Shown here one piece after another: positions 1 to 8,617 of a DNA stretch of 36,608 nt; the stretch's first letter is position 1, and every line of letters begins with the position of its first letter. Both the position numbers and the translations under genes were made by a program. Origin of the DNA: Bacteroidales bacterium (GTDB lineage: Bacteria > Bacteroidota > Bacteroidia > Bacteroidales > UBA12170). The stretch spans positions 1 to 36,608 of the forward strand of contig JADGDY010000031.1 of the NCBI GenBank assembly GCA_016744655.1. Direction: 5' to 3'. The notes beneath the pieces are model-generated. The model was not told the origin of the DNA. It saw only the letters and a program-made list of their open reading frames with translations, and did not search any database.

Positions 1-668
1 TTCTCAGCTAGGTATTTTGAGAATACATCATGTCGAGCACTTGTTAAACCATTGCTTCCCATTCCCCCATTATATTCTGTCTCGTAAACTGCTTTACCCG
101 AACTACTCAAACCAACAATTACATCACCAGCTTTAATGTTGGCATTGTCAATAATATCGGAGCGTTTCATCCTTGCTGTAACTGTGCTGTCCACAATAAT
201 CGTACGAACTAAATCGCCAACATCTGCAGTTTCACCACCGGTTGAATGAATATTGACTCCCCATTTTTTCAATTCTGCTAATAATTCTTCGGAACCATTA
301 ATCAAAGCAGAAATCACTTCTCCAGTAATGAGGTTTTTATTCCTTCCAATGGTCGATGATAATAGAATATCATCAGTAGCTCCAACACAAAGTAAATCAT
401 CTAAATTCATTACTAAAGCATCCTGAGCAATCCCTTTCCAAACAGAAACATCCCCAGTCTCTTTCCAATACATATATCCTAGAGATGATTTGGTTCCAGC
501 TCCATCGGCATGCATAATGATACAATAGTCCTTATCGTTGGTTAACAAATCGGGGATGACTTTGCAAAATGCTTTAGGAAATAATCCTTTATCAATATTC
601 TTGATAGCCGCATGTACATCTTCTTTGGAAGCTGATACGCCTCTTTGGTTGTATTTTAAATCGCTCAT
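1..668 (-). CDS. purM: Phosphoribosylformylglycinamidine cyclo-ligase (AIR synthase), 5' part
   Basis: Cytosolic purine-biosynthesis enzyme that closes the imidazole ring of FGAM with ATP to give AIR. About 222 codons are present; the gene runs off the left edge. The translation starts MSDLKYNQRGVSASKEDVHA and contains HADGAGTKSSLGYM, MNLDDLLCVGATDDILLSST and the glycine-rich STGGETADVGD, all typical of PurM/PurL-fold proteins, the last resembling the nucleotide-site region of PurM. The lineage resembles the Bacteroidota version of the enzyme. The ATG lies only 7 nt after the stop of the upstream OmpA-family gene, so co-transcription is likely although the functions are unrelated. The C-terminal half cannot be judged. 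Confidence 0.9.
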   Translation of the reverse strand, partial: MSDLKYNQRGVSASKEDVHAAIKNIDKGLFPKAFCKVIPDLLTNDKDYCIIMHADGAGTKSSLGYMYWKETGDVSVWKGIAQDALVMNLDDLLCVGATDDILLSSTIGRNKNLITGEVISALINGSEELLAELKKWGVNIHSTGGETADVGDLVRTIIVDSTVTARMKRSDIIDNANIKAGDVIVGLSSSGKAVYETEYNGGMGSNGLTSARHDVFSKYLAE

Positions 669-675
669 TATTGTT

Positions 676-3126
676 TTATTCGAAAGTGATGCTTCTCTTT
701 TCTTCGTCTACTATTGGGTTTCCAAACTTCTTCAAAGTTACTTCGTTGATGAAGAAAGGATACATGCTACCATGCCATACATAAACGTCAATATTTCTAA
801 TAGTTTTGTTTCCTATTCTAAAATCTTTTAGAGTAAAAACAGATTTATGTACAATATTTCCAGTGGAAATGATATCGTCTGGATTTCCTTTAAAATCTTC
901 TTTTTTGATAATACCTTGCTTTAATAGCTCCAATGCAAAATCAACTGAACAAGTTACAAGTTTAGTAAGTGGAGTATAAATAACTTCATTGGTATATCCA
1001 TTTACAGAGCATTCAAATCTATACATCTGTTTGTCTGGCATCGCAAAGAAAACTCTATTGGTTCTTTCTTTCATTTGCACCCAAACATCACTAGTATCAC
1101 CTTGTTCGGCTAAAGCACGTTCTTGGTAATCTTTTCCTACAATCTTAAATTCAATTCTACGATTTAAACTATGAGCCGTTTCTTGCTGAGATTTTGGTAA
1201 TGAATCTATATAAAATTCAGTTAGGGTAATACCTTCTGGGAAGGTAATGCCGTTTTTCTTCACATCAGAAGCTAATCGACGAGACTCTCTTTCTCCATAT
1301 CCTTTAGCAAATAACCTACCTGGATCAATACCTCTTAGAATTAGATAATTTACAACTGATTCAGCACGTTTTTGAGATAGGATATCATTAGCTTCATCAT
1401 TACCTCTATTATCTGTATGGGCTCCTAATTCTACCACAACATGTGGGTTGGCATCCATAGTTTCAATTAAGCCTTGTAGACTATCTTCAAACTGAGGTTT
1501 TAAATCCCATTTGGCCAAGTCGAAAAGAATTTCAGGTAGTAGAATTGGTTCTTCTGGAATCCTTTGTAATTCCACTTCCATTTGAATATCTTTACTATGG
1601 TCTAAGCCAACAGTAGTTTCTTTTAGTACCAATCTAAAATACCCTTCTCTTTCAAAAACCAACTCGTATTCGGTATCTGGGAAAACTTGTTTGGTATTAA
1701 AAGTAAAAGTACCATCTTCAAGAGTTTTAACTTGTTTTTCACTACCATCAGAACCTAGTAATAAAACATCTAAACCATCAACAGCTTGGAAGGTATAATC
1801 ATCTGTTACCAAACCTGAAATAGTATATTCTAAAGGAGGAAGTATGAATGAGTATATATCTGCTCCACCTCTACCTCCAGGTCGACTAGAGGAAACATAT
1901 CCTGCTTCTTGCTGTTCTGGATCAAAGATGATTCCAAAGTCATCAGCAGCAGAGTTTATAGGGAATCCCATATTGATAGGTTCTTCAGAGATGGTATCGG
2001 CATGGAAAAACACTTGATAAATGTCTAATCCACCTAATCTTACATGACCATTTGATGAGAAGTAAAGAGTAGAATCGTCTCTAATAAACGGGAAAACTTC
2101 ATCGCGCTTAGTGTTTACAAGTGGGCCTAAGTTTGTTGGATATCCAAATGGCTCCATAATGCTTTCTCGTGTAGCTATATATAAATCTTTACCGCCAAAT
2201 CCTCTTTTAAAATCTGCTGCAAATATTATAGTCTTTTCATCATCACTAATGGCAGGATGACCAACCACATGACTACTGTCACTTCCTAGTTCAACAACTT
2301 CAGGATCACCCCAATCTCTGCCAGTACGCTTAGATTGTAAGATTAAACAACCGCAAGGGCGTTTAGGGCTTACAAAACATCGTGTGAAGTACATTCTATT
2401 AAATCTGCTATTGAATGTAGATTGTCCTTCATTACCTTTGGTATTGATGATTTCTTGATCTTCAACTAATTCAGGTTTACTCCACTCACCTTTCCTGTCG
2501 AGTTTGGCATAAAATATATCGGAGAACTTTTCTCCAGTCCATCCATCCATGTTTTTTCCGAAGGCCTCCTCACGTGAAGAGGTAAAGTATAAGCTTTGAT
2601 AATTATTGTCTTGGTAACTCGGACTAAAGTCATCAAATTTAGAGTTTATCCTTTTTATATTCTCTAGTGTATAGTTTTTTGGATTTTCTAAAGCTCTGCG
2701 CGCAAATTTAATAGAGGCAACAGCTTTTTTTGCTTGAGGGTCGTCGCCAACCAAGGTATCATATATGTCAAATTGTATTTCAGCTTCTTTAAACTCCTCT
2801 AGCATTAAGAGAGATTGACCATATCTTAATACGATTTCGGGGTTGTCTTTATAGGCTTTAAGCCTGATTAGTCTTTTGTATTGTGCTTTGGCTCTACGTA
2901 GTTCATTAGTTTTACGATAAGCTTCAGCCATTTTAAAGGCAACAGCTAATTTGTCTTCTTTGTTTTTGAGCTTCTTATATCCTTTTTTATAATTATCAGC
3001 AGCTACTTGGTAAAGCTGATCTTCATACGCATCATCACCAGCTCTGATGTGTCTGTTTTGAGCATTAAGAATAGGCTGAAATAATAAGCCAATTGAAAGT
3101 ATGAGTATATATGGTATTTTATTCAT
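676..3126 (-). CDS. PorE-like OmpA-family envelope protein with degenerate retropepsin-like tail
   Basis: About 816 aa, exported (signal peptide MNKIPYILILSIGLLFQPILNA, cut before QNRH). Domains in order: TPR-like helices about 25-125; PD40/WD40-like beta-propeller about 165-430 (repeated YFTSS, YFSSNGH, GGxDIY motifs); carboxypeptidase-regulatory/CNA-B-like beta sandwich about 435-525; OmpA peptidoglycan-binding domain about 535-665, with GAHTDNRG and NRRIEF carrying the diaminopimelate-contacting Asp and Arg. The TPR-propeller-CRD-OmpA order is that of PorE, a type IX secretion component in Porphyromonas, but similar paralogues are common, so no symbol is given. Residues about 700-816 add a domain that reads like a retropepsin-type (clan AA) beta fold: FECSVNG, then LKDFRIGNKTIRNIDVYV, then a final beta strand ITF. 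The position of the catalytic DTG reads YTPLT (717-721). I chose ATG at 3126 over an in-frame GTG at 3135. Confidence 0.85.
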   Translation of the reverse strand: MNKIPYILILSIGLLFQPILNAQNRHIRAGDDAYEDQLYQVAADNYKKGYKKLKNKEDKLAVAFKMAEAYRKTNELRRAKAQYKRLIRLKAYKDNPEIVLRYGQSLLMLEEFKEAEIQFDIYDTLVGDDPQAKKAVASIKFARRALENPKNYTLENIKRINSKFDDFSPSYQDNNYQSLYFTSSREEAFGKNMDGWTGEKFSDIFYAKLDRKGEWSKPELVEDQEIINTKGNEGQSTFNSRFNRMYFTRCFVSPKRPCGCLILQSKRTGRDWGDPEVVELGSDSSHVVGHPAISDDEKTIIFAADFKRGFGGKDLYIATRESIMEPFGYPTNLGPLVNTKRDEVFPFIRDDSTLYFSSNGHVRLGGLDIYQVFFHADTISEEPINMGFPINSAADDFGIIFDPEQQEAGYVSSSRPGGRGGADIYSFILPPLEYTISGLVTDDYTFQAVDGLDVLLLGSDGSEKQVKTLEDGTFTFNTKQVFPDTEYELVFEREGYFRLVLKETTVGLDHSKDIQMEVELQRIPEEPILLPEILFDLAKWDLKPQFEDSLQGLIETMDANPHVVVELGAHTDNRGNDEANDILSQKRAESVVNYLILRGIDPGRLFAKGYGERESRRLASDVKKNGITFPEGITLTEFYIDSLPKSQQETAHSLNRRIEFKIVGKDYQERALAEQGDTSDVWVQMKERTNRVFFAMPDKQMYRFECSVNGYTNEVIYTPLTKLVTCSVDFALELLKQGIIKKEDFKGNPDDIISTGNIVHKSVFTLKDFRIGNKTIRNIDVYVWHGSMYPFFINEVTLKKFGNPIVDEEKRSITFE

Positions 3127-3164
3127 TATGGTCACGTTTCTGAATAAACAAAACTTTTTGCAAT

Positions 3165-3527
3165 TTATTGTTTTTCCGATGATTTCACATCATTTTTTAA
3201 TTCGGCTTTTTCATCTTTGTCTTCTTTTGCTGCTAATTCTTCATTATTTATGTCATCTAAAGTTGACTTCAGTGCTTTATGTGCATTTTCACTAAAAGCA
3301 TTAGCCGATTGATAAGCTGACTTAAAAGGTTTCTGAACTTCATCAGTCTCTTTATTGATTTCTTTTTTTATATCGTCAGTAGCACTTCTTACATAGCGCA
3401 TCACCTGTCCGGCCTTTCTGGCAAACTCTGGAATCTTTTTTGGACCAAGAACTATGAGTATCACCAAAAGAATGATAAGAATTTCTCCTCCTCCAAAATC
3501 TAAAAATAATAGTGCGCTTGGCATCAT
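3165..3527 (-). CDS. tatA: Sec-independent protein translocase subunit TatA/TatB family
   Basis: 120-aa single-span inner-membrane protein of the Tat pathway, which moves folded proteins across the cytoplasmic membrane. A short periplasmic N-terminus with FGGGE leads into a hydrophobic helix (about 15-28), then the hinge GPKKIPEFARKAG and a basic amphipathic helix, the classic TatA/E signature; the rest is a charged, Lys/Glu-rich cytoplasmic tail. The length is somewhat long for TatA and nearer TatB, but the FG-x-x-E and GPKK motifs favour TatA; the two cannot be separated firmly by eye. No tatC is in the window. Two Met codons are adjacent (3527 and 3524); either may start translation. It lies 38 nt upstream of the PorE-like gene and downstream of the secDF terminator, so it probably starts its own transcript. 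Confidence 0.88.
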   Translation of the reverse strand: MMPSALLFLDFGGGEILIILLVILIVLGPKKIPEFARKAGQVMRYVRSATDDIKKEINKETDEVQKPFKSAYQSANAFSENAHKALKSTLDDINNEELAAKEDKDEKAELKNDVKSSEKQ

Positions 3528-3544
3528 TGTTTAAAATGTTTTTG

Positions 3545-3552
3545 CAAAAATA
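3545..3552 (-). promoter_or_regulatory. Bacteroidota -7 box for tatA
   Basis: TATTTTTG on the minus strand matches the Bacteroidota -7 consensus TAnnTTTG and sits 17 nt before the tatA ATG. The nearest TTTG-like upstream element is only 13 nt away, shorter than the usual 17-23, so only the -7 part is well supported. It overlaps the edge of the secDF terminator. Confidence 0.45.
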
Positions 3553-3553
3553 A

Positions 3554-3584
3554 AAAAAGTCCCGACAAACAGCCGGGACTTTTT
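3554..3584 (-). terminator. Rho-independent terminator of secDF
   Basis: Perfect 11-bp stem (AAAAAGTCCCG / CGGGACTTTTT) with a 9-nt loop, 20 nt after the secDF stop. The A/T tracts on both sides make it symmetrical, but only the minus-strand transcript is expected to arrive here. Confidence 0.9.
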
Positions 3585-3604
3585 ATATATCGTTAGCAAT
3601 TAGA

Positions 3605-6600
3605 TTATTTTTTCTTTTTGCTATCTGTTTCTGGAACTAATTTATCTCCACCAAGTAAATCGTAAGAGATTGGGCTAGCTGTGAAAAGAGAAGAATAAGT
3701 ACCAACCATAACTCCTACAAGAAGAGCAAAAGTAAATCCTCTAATGATTTCACCGCCAAAGATAAAGATCGCTAATAATACTAATAAGGTTGTACCAGAA
3801 GTATTAATGGTACGAGCTAATGTACTATTTAGAGCGTTATTGATATTATCTTTTAATCCAGTCTTTTTGTGTATTCCAACGAATTCACGAATACGGTCAA
3901 AGATAATTACTGTATCGTTGATAGAGTAACCAATGATCGTAAGAATCGCCGCAATGAATGCTTGATCCATTTCCATACTAAATGGTAGTAATCCCCAGAA
4001 CATAGAGAAGATACCTAAAGTAATAATAGTATCGTGGAAAAGAGCAGCAACACCACCTAAACCATATTGCCATTTCTTAAATCTGATAGCAATATATCCG
4101 AAGATAATAATTAATGAGAATATAATAGCCATGAACGCTCCACGGATAATCTCATCAACGATTGTTGGTCCAACTTTCTGAGAACTTAATATACCAACCA
4201 TTTGCTCACGGTCAGAGTCACCAGCAAATTCTGCATAAGAGATATCATGGCCAATATAGCCTTTTAATGCAGTATATAATTTGTTTTGAATAATTTCATC
4301 TACATTGTCGCTATTGTCATCAATTAAATACTGTGTAGTAATTTTAACCTGACTGTCAGCACCGAAAGTTTTAACTTCTGGAGTTTGTTCAAACTCACCA
4401 GATAAAGACTCACGAATATCTGTTGTATTCACTGATTGATCGAAACGAACGATATAAGTTCTACCTCCAGCAAAATCAACACCATAACTTAATCCACGAA
4501 CTCCTAACGAACCAATACTTAATACGATTAGTATACCAGAGATTACGTAAGCAACTTTTCTCTTGGCGATAAAGTCAATCTTAGTATTCTTAAGGAAGTC
4601 TTTAGTTGTTTTAGTACTGAACTTAACCACTTGATTTTTGTCTAATAAGTTAGAGAATACCAATCGTGTGATGAAGATAGCAGAGAACAATGAAGCAAAG
4701 ATACCAATGATTAGAGTAGTTGCGAAACCTTGAATAGGACCGGAACCAAATATATTCAATACGATAGCTGTTAATAATGTAGTAACGTTACCATCAATAA
4801 TCGCTGAATAAGCATTTTTATAACCATCAGTGATCGCTAAGCGAATTCCTTTACCTAGGTTAACTTCTTCTTTAATACGTTCGAAGATAATTACGTTCGC
4901 ATCCACAGCCATACCAATTGTTAATACTATACCGGCAATACCAGGAAGTGTTAACACAGCTCCTAAAGAAGCAAGAACACCAAAGATGAATAATAAATTG
5001 ATGATTAGGGCTAAATCCGCTACCCAACCAGCTCTATTATAGAAGAAGATCATATAAGCTAGAACAAGCATAAAGGCAATTACAAATGACCATAAACCTG
5101 AACTAATAGCTTCTTGACCTAAAGAAGGACCAACTACTTCTTCCTGAACAATACGAGCAGGAGCAGGTAGTTTACCAGCTTTAAGAATGTTTGCAATATC
5201 TTGAGCTTCGTCTACTGACATTCCACCACCTGAGATAGAAGAACGACCACCAGCGATTTCAGAATTAACATTAGGGAAACTATAAATATAACCATCAAGA
5301 GCAATTGCAATTTGACGACCAATATTTTCACCAGTTAATCTTTTCCATGTTAAAGCACCTTCAGCATTCATAGCCATAGAAACTTCAACTTGTCCTGTAG
5401 GGCTATAGTCCTGAGAAGCATCAACAATAACATCACCACCTAAAGCAGGTTCGCCATCACGAGAGCTTACTTTAATAGCAACCAAACGGTGAATATCAGA
5501 ACCTTTTTCTACTGGTTTGATAGTCCACATAAAACGCACATTGTTAGGGAAAATATTTTTCGTTATTTTCAACATGGCATTTACACGAGCTGTATCCTTA
5601 ATAGAAGCGTAACCAACGCTAGCACCTTTGGCAGGATAAACCTGACCAGATGAAGGATCTTGCTGGAAGTTAGGCTGTAAATATTCATATAAAGGATTGT
5701 TCTTGTAGAATTCATTGGCAGCTAAGCCTTCATCAAGAGCTGTTGTGTCTGCTTCAATTTCAGCCATTAAAGAATTGTCTTCTTCATTGTCTGTTGTTTG
5801 AGCTTCAGCAGCTTCTTCATTAGCGATAACTTCCTCAGCTACTTCAGTAGCTAATTCTTCAGCTTTTGCATCTGCAACTTTTTCTAAAACATTGTTAGCA
5901 GCATTTTTCTCAGTTAACATTTGGTTAGCTTGAGCAAAATATGCAACTACTTCAGAAAATTCCCAAGTTTCCCAGAACTCAAGTTGAGCAGTACCTTGTA
6001 AAAGTTTTCTTACACGATCTGGATCTTTAATACCTGGAAGTTCAACTAAAATACGACCTTTTGTTGCTAACTGTTGGATGTTAGGTTGAGAAACACCAAA
6101 TCTGTTAATACGAGTATTTAAGATGTTAAAAGTACGATCGATGGCTCCATCAATTTCGCTCTCTAAAACAGCAAATACTTCGTCGTTAGTTGAGTTATAA
6201 TTGACTTTATCTTTTAAATCGATAGTACTAAATACTGTTGCAAGGCTGAAATTTGGATCTGCTTCGTTAATTGATTGACGGAATAGATTCAAGAAAGCAT
6301 CATCAGTACTTTTTTGTTTTTCACGAGCCATATCAATGGCTTTTCTAAAAGTAACGTTTTTACTCTTACCTGATAAAGCAACAATGATGTCTGGAACAGA
6401 AACTTCTAAAGTTACGTTCATACCACCTTTAAGGTCAAGACCTAAGTTGATTTCTCTTTCTTTTACTTCTCTGTAAGTGTATTCTCTTATTAAAATATTG
6501 AATACTACCTCGTTTTGTAGAGAATCAAGGTAAAATTTTTCTCTTGCTTTTGAGATAGAATCAATAAGCATCCCTTCTTTCAGGGCGTTCCCGTTTGCTA

Positions 6601-6751
6601 AAACATTTGCCAGTTCAGTGGTTTCTGGGGCATTTGCGTAATCAACAGCATTACTTTCAGCTTTTCTTGCGAAGAAGGTAAAAGATAACTGGAAAATACA
6701 AACTGCGGCAAAAACGATGGCAAATAGACGTATAGCTCCTTTGTTCTGCAT
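3605..6751 (-). CDS. secDF: Fused protein translocase subunit SecDF
   Basis: 1048-aa inner-membrane protein that uses the proton gradient to help SecYEG complete export of unfolded proteins. SecD and SecF are one chain, as is usual in Bacteroidota. Residues 1-30 hold the first membrane span; INLGLDLKGG (about 101-110) is the SecD motif preceding the periplasmic P1 domain; AGKLPAPARIVQEEVVGPSLG and the following spans with ANVIIFERIKEE close SecD. SecF begins after a basic linker near residue 730; YGVDFAGGRTY (about 755) and GYSINDTVIIFDRIRE are its signatures. Between about 278 and 345 lies an Ala/Glu-rich, low-complexity insertion common in this phylum. It is monocistronic as read: a -7 box upstream and a strong terminator downstream. 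Confidence 0.96.
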   Translation of the reverse strand: MQNKGAIRLFAIVFAAVCIFQLSFTFFARKAESNAVDYANAPETTELANVLANGNALKEGMLIDSISKAREKFYLDSLQNEVVFNILIREYTYREVKEREINLGLDLKGGMNVTLEVSVPDIIVALSGKSKNVTFRKAIDMAREKQKSTDDAFLNLFRQSINEADPNFSLATVFSTIDLKDKVNYNSTNDEVFAVLESEIDGAIDRTFNILNTRINRFGVSQPNIQQLATKGRILVELPGIKDPDRVRKLLQGTAQLEFWETWEFSEVVAYFAQANQMLTEKNAANNVLEKVADAKAEELATEVAEEVIANEEAAEAQTTDNEEDNSLMAEIEADTTALDEGLAANEFYKNNPLYEYLQPNFQQDPSSGQVYPAKGASVGYASIKDTARVNAMLKITKNIFPNNVRFMWTIKPVEKGSDIHRLVAIKVSSRDGEPALGGDVIVDASQDYSPTGQVEVSMAMNAEGALTWKRLTGENIGRQIAIALDGYIYSFPNVNSEIAGGRSSISGGGMSVDEAQDIANILKAGKLPAPARIVQEEVVGPSLGQEAISSGLWSFVIAFMLVLAYMIFFYNRAGWVADLALIINLLFIFGVLASLGAVLTLPGIAGIVLTIGMAVDANVIIFERIKEEVNLGKGIRLAITDGYKNAYSAIIDGNVTTLLTAIVLNIFGSGPIQGFATTLIIGIFASLFSAIFITRLVFSNLLDKNQVVKFSTKTTKDFLKNTKIDFIAKRKVAYVISGILIVLSIGSLGVRGLSYGVDFAGGRTYIVRFDQSVNTTDIRESLSGEFEQTPEVKTFGADSQVKITTQYLIDDNSDNVDEIIQNKLYTALKGYIGHDISYAEFAGDSDREQMVGILSSQKVGPTIVDEIIRGAFMAIIFSLIIIFGYIAIRFKKWQYGLGGVAALFHDTIITLGIFSMFWGLLPFSMEMDQAFIAAILTIIGYSINDTVIIFDRIREFVGIHKKTGLKDNINNALNSTLARTINTSGTTLLVLLAIFIFGGEIIRGFTFALLVGVMVGTYSSLFTASPISYDLLGGDKLVPETDSKKKK

Positions 6752-6791
6752 GTGTTTAGAGTTTTATTATAATCCTAATTTTTTCAAGGCG

Positions 6792-6799
6792 CAAAAATA
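6792..6799 (-). promoter_or_regulatory. Bacteroidota -7 box for secDF
   Basis: TATTTTTG on the minus strand, identical to the tatA -7 box, about 40 nt before the secDF ATG. No TTG is visible at the ideal -33 spacing. Confidence 0.5.
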
Positions 6800-6963
6800 G
6801 GATAATATTTCGTCATTAAAAAATTAATTGGAGAAAGAAATTAACAGTGCTTAAAATGAATGAGTTATTTGATTTTAGAGGGCTTGTTTTATGCTTAAAT
6901 TGACTTTTTTTGCTCATTTTTTCTATTGCTAACCTATGTTCTGTGTATACTAGAAATTTGGGT

Positions 6964-6996
6964 AAAAAAATGCCGAAATTTGAATATTTCGGCATT
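6964..6996 (-). terminator. Rho-independent terminator of the head-repeat operon
   Basis: An 11-bp stem (AATGCCGAAAT / ATTTCGGCATT, loop of 6) followed on the minus strand by a run of T. It lies 52 nt after the stop of the T9SS cargo-like gene and so closes the three-gene operon that starts at 12618. The remaining gap to secDF holds only the secDF promoter; nothing else is seen. Confidence 0.88.
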
Positions 6997-7048
6997 AAAA
7001 ACTCAAAATGATGATGTTAATTTGTGTTTAATTTTAAAGGGATGATTA

Positions 7049-8605
7049 TTATTTCAGTTTTATGATTTTATGCTGGAAACTCTGACTTGGGTATATACAT
7101 TGAACTATTAAAATTTGGTTTTGATAGTTGTTTTCAATGATGGTTTCTACACTTTTAGTATGATTGTTTTGGTATAATAGATGCCCATTCATATCATAAA
7201 TTAAAACCTTTTTATCCTTATTCTGAAACTCTCCTGAAGATTTGATATAAATGTTTTTTCCGTATGAATATATTTGTACCATAGAAGAGTTTGCATCCAA
7301 ATTAAAGGTATTTACTGTTTGGTTGATGTGTAAAAGAAATCTTAAAGATTCATCCTCAATATCCCCTGTAAACTCAATGCTTTCGAAATCATCAATGTGA
7401 TAGGTTTCTCCAGTAATTAGGTCTTCTAACATCAAATCTTTATCATCGAAGCCTTGTAGTTCAAGTAGTGAAAGTTGATGCAATCCATCACTTCCAGCCA
7501 TAAAATGAATTGGAATTACTTTGCTTTCTGTAGGTTCTGCAATCATATTGATACTTAATTCTTCATTGTTTTCAATAGTGTAAAGTTGAGGAACTTCTTC
7601 GAAATGGAATAGTTTTGAAACATCAATTCCATTATCAAAATCATCAGAAGAATCCCATTGATAACCTAGCCAAATCTCATCTTCTAGGCTATCTTGTTTC
7701 ACTAGGAATACCAAATAACTCACGTTGCTATTGATTTCATCTTCAGATTTGTAAAACTCGTTTTGTGCATGTCTTCTAGCTGGCTTGGGTATGATAATGG
7801 TGGCCTCCTCCGTTCTTGTTTTAATAAAGAATCCTTGCCCCATAGGAATGATACCTTCATCTAGTGATCCATAACCTGAAGTATTTCTATATCTGAATTT
7901 TCTCTTTTTGCCATCGTAAACCCAAACACTCCATTCCATATTTGAGACTTCTATATTATCATCGTCCCAATCGATAGCGGAAGCATAAGGGTTGGCAATA
8001 AGATTGAAACCTATGTGTTGATGATGGATAGATGGGCTGGAGTTGCTATTTAATATCATGTCTTCATCAAATAGTTCTCCTTGAAAACTTGTTGTAATAC
8101 TTTGGGAGGCATTAGAACCAATAGAATATAGATAACCAGCTCCATTGATAAGCTCTTGGTTCCCACCATTTATTAATTGGTAAGAAGAGGAGGCTTCATT
8201 AAAAGAATAGAGATTAGTATTGGGGTTTCCTCCGAAATCTAATACATCGTTTAGTTCGCCAGTAACAGGAGAACCAATAAAATGACTCAGTCGGTTTTTC
8301 ATAAACCTATTCACAGTGGCTGGAGCATTTCCGCTTTCTTGAATAAGAGAACCTGTATAGTCAGCTTCTGATTGAATAATGATACCATCAAAAGCATTTT
8401 GGTTACTCAATACTCCATCCACTGTTAGCATTCCTTCTATTAGAATGGAGGCGTTGTTAAGTATATGTAAATCATTTTTTACAATGAGGTGGGTACCTTT
8501 TTTGAGCTTTACTTTAGCTCCGTTTTTTATCACTCCATCGGCAGAGAGTGAGCTCCAAAAGAGGAGCAGACTCAAGACCAGGAGATATTTAGTTTTGTTT
8601 TTCAT
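7049..8605 (-). CDS. Exported protein with type IX secretion-like C-terminal sorting domain
   Basis: 518 aa with a clear signal peptide (MKNKTKYLLVLSLLLFWSSLSA). The body is Asn/Asp/Ser-rich and beta-structured, starting with short strand repeats (KNGAKVKLKKGTHLIVKNDL, ILNNASILIEGMLTVDG) like those at the head of many surface proteins. The last 80 or so residues (VQIYSYGKNIYIKS, VLIYDMNGHLLYQ, LIVQCIY, final KIIKLK) have the strand pattern of the type A T9SS sorting domain, which directs export across the outer membrane and is then cleaved. No catalytic motif was recognised. The ATG lies 12 nt after the stop of the upstream head-repeat gene, so the two are almost certainly co-transcribed and perhaps act together at the cell surface. 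Confidence 0.75.
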   Translation of the reverse strand: MKNKTKYLLVLSLLLFWSSLSADGVIKNGAKVKLKKGTHLIVKNDLHILNNASILIEGMLTVDGVLSNQNAFDGIIIQSEADYTGSLIQESGNAPATVNRFMKNRLSHFIGSPVTGELNDVLDFGGNPNTNLYSFNEASSSYQLINGGNQELINGAGYLYSIGSNASQSITTSFQGELFDEDMILNSNSSPSIHHQHIGFNLIANPYASAIDWDDDNIEVSNMEWSVWVYDGKKRKFRYRNTSGYGSLDEGIIPMGQGFFIKTRTEEATIIIPKPARRHAQNEFYKSEDEINSNVSYLVFLVKQDSLEDEIWLGYQWDSSDDFDNGIDVSKLFHFEEVPQLYTIENNEELSINMIAEPTESKVIPIHFMAGSDGLHQLSLLELQGFDDKDLMLEDLITGETYHIDDFESIEFTGDIEDESLRFLLHINQTVNTFNLDANSSMVQIYSYGKNIYIKSSGEFQNKDKKVLIYDMNGHLLYQNNHTKSVETIIENNYQNQILIVQCIYPSQSFQHKIIKLK

Positions 8606-8617
8606 GATTGCTCCTTT

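Noticed and set aside
538-831. Plus-strand open frame across the purM / OmpA-family junction
   Set aside because: Antisense to two solid genes and without a recognisable protein pattern.
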